A stretch of 7,614 bases of DNA from an uncultured Oscillospiraceae bacterium. GTDB taxonomy: Bacteria > Bacillota > Clostridia > Oscillospirales > Oscillospiraceae. Below are positions 1 through 5,957 of this stretch, one piece after another. The notes beneath the pieces were generated by a model. The model had not been told where the DNA came from. It worked only from the letters and a program-made list of their open reading frames with translations, and made no database searches. The position numbers were made by a program, and so were the translations under genes. Location: contig CAKTVN010000072.1 in assembly GCA_934623545.1 (NCBI GenBank), positions 1 through 7,614 on the forward strand, in the 5' to 3' direction. Each line of letters begins with the position of its first letter. The first letter of the stretch is position 1.

Positions 1-614
1 GTCGCTTCTTTTTGACGCATCTCCGTAGCTTTGCATATTGTATCAAATATTTCGCAATTTGTACACTCTTTTTTTGCAGCTTCGCAGGATTTTTTCCATA
101 AATTCTGCGTACTGGTGGTCTGCGAGACCATCCGAATGGGAATTTTTGTGCGATTTGCACGATTTTGAAGCCACGCGCTCAGTTCCTCCGCTGTTTCGAA
201 GATCAGAGGGTCCTCGCACCAGCCTGCGATCGCCTGTACCTCGGGGTGCGAGCGCTTGCCGATGATGACCGGCTGCTGTCCCTTTTCCTTCGCGGCGGAG
301 ATAATATGGTGGATTTTCTTCACAAACGGACACGTCGCGTCAACGACCTCAACGTCCAGCGCTGCGAGCCGCTCATAGACCGCGCACGACACGCCGTGCG
401 AGCGGATGACGACGCATTCACCCGCCTCCGCCTCCTCGGGCGCGTCGATCTCGCGCACGCCGAGCGCGGCAAAGCGTTCGATGACATGGCGGTTATGTAT
501 GATCGGTCCGAGCGTCGCAACGCGCTTTCCCTCGTTTACCGCCTGCTCCACCAGTGAAACCGCGCGGTCAACTCCGAAGCAGAACCCCGCTGTTCTCGCC
601 AATATGATCTGCAT
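1..614 (-). CDS. ispH: 4-hydroxy-3-methylbut-2-enyl diphosphate reductase (IspH), 3' part missing
   Basis: IspH is the last enzyme of the non-mevalonate (MEP) isoprenoid pathway. It is a cytoplasmic [4Fe-4S] enzyme that reduces HMBPP to IPP and DMAPP. Reading from ATG at 614, 204 codons stay open to the window edge. All three cluster cysteines are visible: C12 in AGFCFGV, C95 in DATCPF and C194 in FDTICKAT. Substrate-site residues also match: H40 (GPIIHN), H73 (RSHGV), HPEV at 123-126, and T166-T167 in SQTT. The start fits the family N-terminus and has GGCGGTGA about 5 bases upstream. It overlaps the end of plsC by 47 bases, so translation is probably coupled. Single-domain IspH is about 280-290 residues, so at least 80 residues are missing. 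In many Clostridia IspH continues into an S1 ribosomal-protein-like domain, and this window cannot show whether that is so here. Codons near the left edge are noticeably AT-rich. Confidence 0.96.
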   Translation of the reverse strand, partial: MQIILARTAGFCFGVDRAVSLVEQAVNEGKRVATLGPIIHNRHVIERFAALGVREIDAPEEAEAGECVVIRSHGVSCAVYERLAALDVEVVDATCPFVKKIHHIISAAKEKGQQPVIIGKRSHPEVQAIAGWCEDPLIFETAEELSAWLQNRANRTKIPIRMVSQTTSTQNLWKKSCEAAKKECTNCEIFDTICKATEMRQKEA

Positions 615-1203
615 AGCTGTCACCGCCCATCCGATAGATCGTTTTGAGGATATCGTCCGCCTCCTGCTGAAGGCGCTCGTGCGGCGCGTCTGCCGCACAG
701 CAGACCTCATGCGGTCTTCCGACGATGACATCGATCGGGCAGAACGGCGTCTTGTTGCGCGTCACGAAGATCGGCACGACCGGCGCGCCCGTCGCCGCCG
801 CGATGCGCACCGCGCCCGTTTTCGTCCGGACGTGCTTGTCGCCGTTGCAGCGCGTTCCCTCCGGGAACAGCAGCAGCTTTTCCCCGCTGCGCACCGCGTC
901 CATCGCCTGCTCGACCGCCTGCGTGTCATGCTCGCCCCTGTGGACAAAAATGATGTGGAATTTTTCCATGACCCATCCGACGAACGGCACGCGCCGCAGC
1001 TCGCTTTTTGCCATGATGCGCAGCATCTCCGGCTGCCGCAGCGCCAGAAGCACCCACATCGCATCTGCGCCGCTGCTGTGGTTGGCACAGAGGACCGCCG
1101 CGCCGAGCGGCAGATTTTCAAGCCCCGACACCCGCAGGACCGGATGCCAGAAGAACAGCGCAGCACGCGCCAGCACAAAACAGAAACGATACCAGAATTT
1201 CAT
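568..1203 (-). CDS. plsC: 1-acyl-sn-glycerol-3-phosphate acyltransferase (PlsC family)
   Basis: PlsC-type enzymes transfer an acyl group to lysophosphatidic acid to give phosphatidic acid, at the inner face of the membrane. The 211-residue product has the family motifs in order: the NHSSGAD box with the HX4D pair H42/D47, the VPFVGW...VHRGE block (about 72-91), FPEGTR at 113-118, and VPIFVT near 146. A hydrophobic N-terminus (about 3-23, rich in Phe, Leu and Trp) would anchor it to the membrane. The length is normal for short clostridial PlsC proteins. The ATG shares ATGA with the cmk stop, and GGAGG lies 8 bases upstream (1212-1216). Its last 15 codons overlap the start of ispH. Substrate identity is inferred from the motifs, and another lysophospholipid acceptor is possible. 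Confidence 0.93.
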   Translation of the reverse strand: MKFWYRFCFVLARAALFFWHPVLRVSGLENLPLGAAVLCANHSSGADAMWVLLALRQPEMLRIMAKSELRRVPFVGWVMEKFHIIFVHRGEHDTQAVEQAMDAVRSGEKLLLFPEGTRCNGDKHVRTKTGAVRIAAATGAPVVPIFVTRNKTPFCPIDVIVGRPHEVCCAADAPHERLQQEADDILKTIYRMGGDSYADHIGENSGVLLRS

Positions 1204-1880
1204 CCGAGCTTCCTCCGGACGATCTCGAGGATCGCCGCCTCCGCCTCGTCGAGCGTCATATCCGACGTATCGAGCCGGACGGCTCCGGGCGCGCAGCGCA
1301 GCGGCGCGATGGCGCGCGTGGAGTCCTGCTGGTCGCGCGCCTTCATGTCCGAAAGGACCTTCTCATAGGTCGTCTTCTCGCCCTTCGCCGCAAGCTCCTC
1401 AAAGCGCCGTTTGGCTCGTACCTCCGCCGAGGCGGTCAGGAAGATCTTGACATTCGCGCGCGGCAGAACCACGGTCGCGATGTCGCGTCCGTCCATGACG
1501 ACGCTGTGCCGTCTTGCAAGCTCGCGCTGCATTTCCAGCAGATAATCGCGCACGCACGCCTGCGCGGACACGCCGGAGGCGTAGCTCGACATCAGCGGCG
1601 TGCGGATCTCGTCCGTAACGTCCTTTCCGTTGAGGATCATGTGCTGCACGCCGTCCGCGGCGTACTCTACGGAGATATTGACGTCGTCCAGAAGGCGGCG
1701 GATGCCGTCCGCATCCTTCGGTCCGATGCCCATCAGCCACATATGATAGCCGACAGTGCGGTAGATCGCCCCGGTGTCCACATACACAAAGCCCAGCGCC
1801 TTCGCCGCACGGCGGGCAAGCGTACTCTTGCCCGCGCCGGACGGTCCGTCGATCGCCACACTGTAACGTTTCTCTTTCAT
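1200..1880 (-). CDS. cmk: (d)CMP kinase / cytidylate kinase
   Basis: Cmk phosphorylates CMP and dCMP with ATP, recycling CMP released by phospholipid and wall synthesis and feeding CDP/CTP pools. The 226-residue protein shows the P-loop GPSGAGKST (12-20, K18), the DTGAIYR segment (35-41), a CMP-binding insert of about 90 residues, the DGRD box (130-133) and the lid-region signature RDQQDSTR (182-189) followed by APL. The length fits the family (about 220-230). GGAGG lies 10 bases before the ATG (1891-1895). It starts 18 bases after the flavoprotein stop, and its TGA overlaps the plsC ATG. In many Clostridia cmk sits directly before plsC and ispH, as here, so the gene call is secure from both motifs and context. 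Confidence 0.97.
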   Translation of the reverse strand: MKEKRYSVAIDGPSGAGKSTLARRAAKALGFVYVDTGAIYRTVGYHMWLMGIGPKDADGIRRLLDDVNISVEYAADGVQHMILNGKDVTDEIRTPLMSSYASGVSAQACVRDYLLEMQRELARRHSVVMDGRDIATVVLPRANVKIFLTASAEVRAKRRFEELAAKGEKTTYEKVLSDMKARDQQDSTRAIAPLRCAPGAVRLDTSDMTLDEAEAAILEIVRRKLG

Positions 1881-1898
1881 AGGGTGTTGCCCTCCCTG

Positions 1899-3143
1899 TT
1901 ATTCTGTATCCCGCTGCGCGCTCGCAAGCCCCGCCGCGCGCCCGGTCGACCATGCGATCTGAAGGTTGAAGCCGCCCGTGTAGGCGTCCACATCGAGAAG
2001 CTCGCCGGCAAAATAAAGCCCGCGCATGAGCTTCGACTGCATCGTCCTTGGGTCGACCTCCGAGACCTTAACGCCGCCGGAGGTCACGATCGCTTCCTCG
2101 ACCGGCGCCTTGCAGGCGATCTCGACGGTAAAACGCCGGATGGTCTCAAGCAGCGCCCGGCGCTGCTCGCGCGTCACGGAGTGTACCTTCTCCTCGGGCG
2201 GGATTCCGCTTCTGCGGATCACGACCGGGAGCATCGATCTCGGCAGCAGCTCCACCAGCGCGTTTTCAAAATCGCGGTTCTGGTACTTCTCAAAATCCCG
2301 CAGCAGCCGCTGGTCCAGCTTCTGATCGTCCAGCGCCGGCTTGAGATCGATCACCGCCGTATAGCTGTCCTTTTCGTTCATGTGCGCGCTCGCGCTCAGA
2401 ACGACGGGACCGGAAAGCCCGAAGTGCGTAAACAGCAGCTCGCCGAACTCCTCGTACACGGTCTTCCCCTTCTGATTCAGAAGCCGGAACTGGATGTTTT
2501 TCAGCGCAAGTCCCTGCATCTGCGCGCAGCTGTGCCCCTTTTCCACCAGCGGCACCAGCGATCCGACCGGTGGGATGATCGTGTGCCCCGCCGCCTCCGC
2601 CATCCGGTAACCGTCGCCGGTGGAGCCGGTCTGCGGATAGCTGCATCCGCCGGTCGCCAGGATCACGCGCTCCGCCCGATGCGCGCCGCGCTCCGTTCGG
2701 ACGCCGGTCACTGCGCCGTCCTGCGTCAGAAGCGCCTGTGCGGTCTCCTCGCAGATGCGCACATTTTTCCGCCGAAGCTCCGCGCGCAGCGCGTCGATCA
2801 CGCTCGCAGACTTATCGGACTGCGGGAAGACGCGGCTTCCGCGCTCGGTCTTGAGCGGGCAGCCGAGCCCCTCAAAGTACGCCATCACCTCGCGCGGCGG
2901 AAAGGCATAGATCGCGCTGTACAAAAAGCGCGGATTGCGCGGAACGTTCCGGAAAAAGTCCTCCGGCGCGCAGTCGTTCGTGACATTGCAGCGCCCCTTA
3001 CCGGTGATGTAGAGCTTTTTCCCAAGACGGTCGTTTTTTTCAAGCAGCGTGACGTGCGCGCCGTGCTCCGCTGCGGTGATCGCCGCCATCATGCCCGCCG
3101 CGCCGCCGCCGACGACCACCACCCCATTACTCGACACGCTCAT
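1899..3143 (-). CDS. HI0933/BaiN-like NAD(P)/FAD-dependent oxidoreductase
   Basis: This is a flavoprotein of the HI0933 (YhiN/BaiN/RdsA) family. A Rossmann FAD-binding motif GGGAAG lies at residues 12-17, with E35 at the end of the second strand in position to hold the ribose. The family signature TGKGRCNVTN (47-56) follows. Further on are ATGG with CSYPQTGSTGDGY, the FTHFGLSGP block, and a C-terminal FAD-contacting stretch, FAGELLDVDAYTGGFN, near 378-393. Length is about 414 residues, full for the family. The natural substrate is unknown for most members. BaiN itself was linked to bile-acid 7-dehydroxylation, but this copy has no bai genes beside it, so that role should not be assumed. The start is ambiguous: ATG at 3143 has GAGG 3 bases upstream, ATG at 3152 is in frame, and GTG at 3137 has better spacing. 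All three overlap the rpiR end, implying coupled translation. Confidence 0.92.
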   Translation of the reverse strand: MSVSSNGVVVVGGGAAGMMAAITAAEHGAHVTLLEKNDRLGKKLYITGKGRCNVTNDCAPEDFFRNVPRNPRFLYSAIYAFPPREVMAYFEGLGCPLKTERGSRVFPQSDKSASVIDALRAELRRKNVRICEETAQALLTQDGAVTGVRTERGAHRAERVILATGGCSYPQTGSTGDGYRMAEAAGHTIIPPVGSLVPLVEKGHSCAQMQGLALKNIQFRLLNQKGKTVYEEFGELLFTHFGLSGPVVLSASAHMNEKDSYTAVIDLKPALDDQKLDQRLLRDFEKYQNRDFENALVELLPRSMLPVVIRRSGIPPEEKVHSVTREQRRALLETIRRFTVEIACKAPVEEAIVTSGGVKVSEVDPRTMQSKLMRGLYFAGELLDVDAYTGGFNLQIAWSTGRAAGLASAQRDTE

Positions 3144-3987
3144 AGACCTCATACTCGTCCCACAGGCGCTCCAGATCCTTGAAGGTCTTGGAGACCTCCT
3201 CCTCGCGCTTGCGGCTGACAGCCACGATCAGCGCGTTGACAACGCTCATCGGTGCGACCAGTGAGTCGACGATGGAGACCATGTCGCTCTTCGCGACGAG
3301 CACATGGTCTGCGCCCTTTCCCGCGGGCGCATCCGGCTTGTCCGTGATGGCAATGGTCGCCGCGCCGCAGTCGTGCGCGAACTGCATGGTCTTGACCGTC
3401 CGGCTGGAATAGCGCGGAAGGCTGATGCCAATGACGACGTCGTCCTTGCCGACGCGCAAAAGCTGCTCAAACATTTCGCTCGTCGAGGTCGAGGAGACCA
3501 GCGAGACATTTTCAAAAATATTGCGGAAATAGAAATTCAGAAAGCTCGCGATCGCGGCGGAGGAGCGGACGCCGATGATGTAAATGTGCCGCGCGCGCAG
3601 GATCGCGTCGACGCTTGCCTCCATCTCGCGGCGGTCGAGCGCCTCGCTCGTCTTGCGGAGCGTATCGATATCCGCCTGCAAAACGGTGGAGACCACGTCC
3701 TGATTGCCGATGCGGTCGTTCGCGACCTCGATGCGCTGCACCGAGGTCAGCTTGTTGCGCACCAGCTCCTGAAGCGTCTTCTGCATACTGGGATAGCCAT
3801 CGAAGCCGAGCTCCACCGCAAAGCGGACGACCGTGGATTCCGAGACGCCGACCGTCTTGCCGAGCTTGCTCGCGGTCATGAACGCCGCCTTGTCATACGA
3901 TTGCAGTATAAAGCCCGCGATCAGCTTCTGCCCCTTGGAAAAGGTGCGGAGCTGATCGTGGATCGTTGTCAGAATATCCGAAGCCAT
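3127..3987 (-). CDS. MurR/RpiR-family transcriptional regulator with SIS domain
   Basis: This 286-residue protein has an N-terminal HTH_6-type DNA-binding domain. Its recognition region, around residues 38-66, reads TASKLGKTVGVSESTVVRF, then ELGFDGYP. A linker of about 60 residues leads to a C-terminal SIS domain from about residue 134 (RHIYIIGVRSSA), with the SLPRYSSRTV stretch expected near a phosphosugar pocket. Family members sense sugar phosphates such as MurNAc-6-P or GlcNAc-6-P and repress or activate carbohydrate genes. The start at 3987 was chosen because GGAGG lies exactly 7 bases upstream. An in-frame ATG at 4026 would leave only about 8 bases after the predicted transcription start. 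It is the first gene of its transcription unit, followed by a flavoprotein, cmk, plsC and ispH, with no sugar gene nearby. The effector is therefore unknown. The TAA stop lies inside the next gene. Confidence 0.94.
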   Translation of the reverse strand: MASDILTTIHDQLRTFSKGQKLIAGFILQSYDKAAFMTASKLGKTVGVSESTVVRFAVELGFDGYPSMQKTLQELVRNKLTSVQRIEVANDRIGNQDVVSTVLQADIDTLRKTSEALDRREMEASVDAILRARHIYIIGVRSSAAIASFLNFYFRNIFENVSLVSSTSTSEMFEQLLRVGKDDVVIGISLPRYSSRTVKTMQFAHDCGAATIAITDKPDAPAGKGADHVLVAKSDMVSIVDSLVAPMSVVNALIVAVSRKREEEVSKTFKDLERLWDEYEVYERVE

Positions 3988-3994
3988 TGGAACG

Positions 3995-3999
3995 CCTCC
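3995..3999 (-). promoter_or_regulatory. Ribosome binding site that fixes the rpiR start
   Basis: GGAGG on the minus strand, within GGGAGG, lies 7 bases before ATG 3987. It decides in favour of this start over in-frame ATGs at 4002 and 4026, neither of which has a comparable site at proper spacing. Confidence 0.8.
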
Positions 4000-4040
4000 C
4001 ATCCGCGGCGCGGGGAGCCGCAGCATTATAAATCCAGAAT

Positions 4041-4069
4041 ATCATAGCGTTTTCGCGCGGGATTTGCAA
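4041..4069 (-). promoter_or_regulatory. Predicted sigma-A promoter for the rpiR-cmk-plsC-ispH unit
   Basis: Reading the minus strand, a -35 box TTGCAA (4069-4064, 4 of 6 consensus bases) is followed by a 17-base spacer (4063-4047) and a -10 box TATGAT (4046-4041, 5 of 6). Transcription would start near 4034, giving a leader of about 47 bases before the rpiR ATG at 3987. A second -10-like TATAAT at 4030-4025 has no -35 at suitable distance. The spacer contains one complete arm of the inverted repeat described separately, so a protein bound there, or the DNA structure itself, could affect initiation. This is the only sequence in the window that I consider a strong promoter. Confidence 0.7.
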
Positions 4070-4095
4070 GTATGAATGCAGATCCCGCGCGAAAA
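4050..4095. repeat. Inverted repeat / hairpin between rluB and rpiR (possible terminator or operator)
   Basis: The arms TTTTCGCGCGGGAT (4050-4063) and ATCCCGCGCGAAAA (4082-4095) are perfect 14-bp complements. After one mismatch (4064/4081) an inner TGCA/TGCA pair (4065-4068 and 4077-4080) extends the stem to 18 pairs around an 8-base loop. The stem begins 3 bases after the rluB TGA, the usual place for a terminator. However, neither strand has a U-tract after the stem: the minus-strand transcript continues with AAAACGC. It could still stop or protect the rluB transcript 3' end. Its left arm also fills most of the rpiR promoter spacer, so an operator role is equally possible. Confidence 0.75.
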
Positions 4096-4098
4096 TAA

Positions 4099-4809
4099 TC
4101 ATATGGACCGTTCGAGAGCTTCCAGCTCCTCCTGCGAAAGCATCCGCCACGCCCCGACCGGAAGCTCCCCGAGCCGGAGCGGTCCCTCCGCGACGCGCTT
4201 CAGCCGTGTCACGCGCAGCCCTGCGCCCTCGCAGAGGCGGCGCAGCTGCCGGTTGCGCCCCTCGTGGATGATAAACTCGAACAGCGCCACATCCTCCTTC
4301 CGGTTCAGAAGGCGGACCTTTGCCGGCTGCGTCATGCGCCCGCCAATCTCGATCGGCTGCGCCAGCCGCTCCTCGCAGCCCTCCTGCCAGCCGCTCACCC
4401 AGACGAGATACGTCTTTTCGATCTCATGCGACGGGTGCATCAGGCGGTTTGCAAAATCTCCGTCATTTGTCAGAAGGAGCAGCCCCTCGGAATAGAGGTC
4501 GAGCCGCCCGACGGGATAGACGCGCGCGCCGCAGCCGGACACGAGCGAGGAGACGTTTTTGCGTCCCTTTTCGTCCGCAAGCGTCGTTACATAGCCGCGC
4601 GGCTTGTTGAGCATCAGATACAGCCGCTCCGGCTCCTTTTTGAGCCGGACGCCGTCGACCTCGATCACATCCTCGCCGTCCACCGCTGTGTCGCCGAGCG
4701 ACGCCGTGTTTCCGTTGACGCGCACGCGCCGCTCTAAAATCAGCTCCTCCGCCTTCCGGCGTGAGGCGACCCCATAGCGCGAAAGAATTTTTTGCAGCCG
4801 TTCTTCCAT
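4099..4809 (-). CDS. rluB: Pseudouridine synthase, RluB/RsuA family (S4 domain)
   Basis: These enzymes isomerise specific uridines to pseudouridine in rRNA; RluB-type members act on helix 89 of 23S rRNA and RsuA on 16S rRNA. The 236-residue protein begins with an S4 RNA-binding domain (about 2-60: RLQKILSRYGVASRRKAE...VRVNG). The catalytic domain follows, with LNKPRGYV (67-74) and the active-site GRLD motif at 101-104, where D104 is the catalytic aspartate, then SEGLLLLTNDGD. The C-terminal EGRNRQLRR motif is typical of the family. ATG 4809 has GGAGG 5 bases upstream (4815-4819) and sits one base after the carboxypeptidase stop. An upstream in-frame ATG at 4887 would add 26 non-homologous residues inside the previous gene. 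The exact target base is inferred from orthology and synteny, and RsuA-like specificity cannot be excluded. Confidence 0.94.
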   Translation of the reverse strand: MEERLQKILSRYGVASRRKAEELILERRVRVNGNTASLGDTAVDGEDVIEVDGVRLKKEPERLYLMLNKPRGYVTTLADEKGRKNVSSLVSGCGARVYPVGRLDLYSEGLLLLTNDGDFANRLMHPSHEIEKTYLVWVSGWQEGCEERLAQPIEIGGRMTQPAKVRLLNRKEDVALFEFIIHEGRNRQLRRLCEGAGLRVTRLKRVAEGPLRLGELPVGAWRMLSQEELEALERSI

Positions 4810-4810
4810 T

Positions 4811-5917
4811 TCATCCTCCAAAAAGGCGGGCGAAAAGCCCTTTCTGCGGCAGCGCCGCCACCGCGTTTTTATAATAGAGCGGTACACGCCGCACCGCTTC
4901 GCCGTTTACAATGAGCTCCGCATAGCCCGCGAGCCCCGGCAACACCGGCGCGAAGCGGAATTTCTCCGCGTGAATGCGCACCTCCGTCTGCTCGCCCTCC
5001 GCCAGCGGATAGCTCAGCGTCTCCCCCGCCGTCAGCTCCGTCCGGTCCAGTACGCCGCCGACGACCGGGACGTTCCCCGCCGCCGCGCCGGAGCGCAGGA
5101 ACACGCGGTGCTCAAAGGCGGAAAAGCCGTAGTCCAGCAGCGCTGCATGGTCCTTCCAGTCGTTCGGCGCGCAGATCGTGACCGCGATGAGCCGCCGTCC
5201 GCCGCGCTCCGCGCTGCTCACAAGGATGCGCCCTGCGGCGCGCGTATAGCCGGTCTTGACACCGTCCGCCCCGGCGTAGCTCCAGAGCAGGCGGTTGTGA
5301 TTGGTGAGCACGCGCGCGCCGAGCGTGATGCTCTTCGTCCCGACGAGCTCCCGGAAGCGATCATTCCGCATTGCTGCGCGCGTCAAAACCGCCAGATCGC
5401 AGGCTGTGGAAAAATGCCCGTCCTCGTCCAGACCGCTCGGATTGCAAAAATGCGAATCGCGCATTCCGAGCTCTGCCGCGCGGCGGTTCATCCGCTGCGC
5501 AAAGCGCTCGACCGAGCCGTCCGTCAGGATGGCAAGCGCGGTCGCCGCGTCGTTTCCGGAGTGAAGCATCATACCATACAGAAGCTCCCGCACCGTCAGT
5601 CGCTCGCCTGATTTCAGATACATCGACGAGCCCTCGACGCCCACCGCCTCCGGCGGGACGCAGACCTCCTCGTCTGCATCCAGCGTTTCGCAGACGATCA
5701 GCCCAGTCAGAATTTTCGTCGTGCTCGCGATCCGGCTGCGCGCGTCCGCATCCTTCTCATACAGGATGCGTCCGGAGCCTGCGTCCATCAAGATCGCGCT
5801 CTTCGCGCTCACCTCCGGCTGCGCCGGGGCGGCGGTGCGCTCCGCCGCAGATACCTGCACCGTCAAAAGGACGGCCGCGGACAAAGCCGCCGCTGCCCTT
5901 CGCATTGCCTTTTTCAA
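4811..5917 (-). CDS. D-alanyl-D-alanine carboxypeptidase (class C-type low-molecular-weight PBP, DacB/DacF-like)
   Basis: This is a secreted serine peptidase (S11) that trims the terminal D-Ala from peptidoglycan stem peptides, limiting cross-linking. In spore formers relatives act on vegetative wall or spore cortex. The 368-residue protein has a signal peptide with a KKAMRR n-region, an Ala/Leu/Val-rich core and a probable cut after VSA-A near residue 24-25. The active-site triads are all present: SxxK as S65-T-T-K68, SGN at 120-122 and KTG at 221-223. The C-terminal beta domain (about 275-345) ends in a short amphipathic tail, KGLFARLFGG, that may hold it to the membrane. The start is TTG at 5917 with GGTGAT 5 bases upstream; a stop codon just upstream rules out anything longer, and ATG 5905 is the only close alternative. 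By position it matches B. subtilis dacB (PBP5*), but sequence alone does not separate DacB from DacF. Confidence 0.94.
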   Translation of the reverse strand: MKKAMRRAAAALSAAVLLTVQVSAAERTAAPAQPEVSAKSAILMDAGSGRILYEKDADARSRIASTTKILTGLIVCETLDADEEVCVPPEAVGVEGSSMYLKSGERLTVRELLYGMMLHSGNDAATALAILTDGSVERFAQRMNRRAAELGMRDSHFCNPSGLDEDGHFSTACDLAVLTRAAMRNDRFRELVGTKSITLGARVLTNHNRLLWSYAGADGVKTGYTRAAGRILVSSAERGGRRLIAVTICAPNDWKDHAALLDYGFSAFEHRVFLRSGAAAGNVPVVGGVLDRTELTAGETLSYPLAEGEQTEVRIHAEKFRFAPVLPGLAGYAELIVNGEAVRRVPLYYKNAVAALPQKGLFARLFGG

Positions 5918-5922
5918 ATTTC

Positions 5923-5928
5923 ATCACC
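5923..5928 (-). promoter_or_regulatory. Shine-Dalgarno GGTGAT supporting the TTG start of the carboxypeptidase
   Basis: GGTGAT pairs with the 3' part of the extended anti-Shine-Dalgarno and lies 5 bases before TTG 5917. The in-frame TGA at 5921-5923 overlaps it, so no longer start is possible. The alternative ATG at 5905 has only AAGG two bases upstream. Confidence 0.55.
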
Positions 5929-5957
5929 CGCGGTTAGCATTCCCGCGCGCGGTCAAA

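Noticed and set aside
43..333. A 96-codon minus-strand frame ending at 43 that could suggest a broken ispH
   Set aside because: It is a different frame from ispH. Translating the ispH frame codon by codon gives an unbroken reading through 1 with the third cysteine in place, so there is no frameshift.
406..1368. A 320-codon plus-strand frame opposite plsC and parts of ispH and cmk
   Set aside because: Same reason: low-complexity Arg/Ala composition, no family features and no ribosome binding site, while the opposite strand carries textbook motifs.
1506..3182. A 558-codon open frame on the plus strand, opposite cmk and the flavoprotein
   Set aside because: It is rich in Arg, His, Ala and Leu with no recognisable motif, it is exactly antisense to two clear genes, and long antisense frames are expected in GC-rich coding DNA.
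3996..4017. Possible 5-bp pairing of CUCCC with the rpiR ribosome binding site GGGAG in the leader, as a switch
   Set aside because: Five pairs across a GC-rich 12-base loop is within chance, and a competing GCGGC/GCCGC stem exists. No known riboswitch pattern is seen.
3988..4026. A 13-residue N-terminal extension of the RpiR protein from ATG 4026
   Set aside because: The predicted transcription start is only about 8 bases upstream of that ATG, and the strong GGAGG serves ATG 3987.
4025..4030. TATAAT as a second -10 box for rpiR
   Set aside because: The hexamer is perfect, but no -35-like sequence is found 16 to 18 bases upstream (AAAACG is there), and it would start transcription close to the ribosome binding site.
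5943..5952. Palindrome CCGCGCGCGG in the gap between ytfJ and the carboxypeptidase
   Set aside because: It is short, has no loop, and such CG alternation is common in this GC-rich DNA. No U-tract or promoter boxes accompany it.
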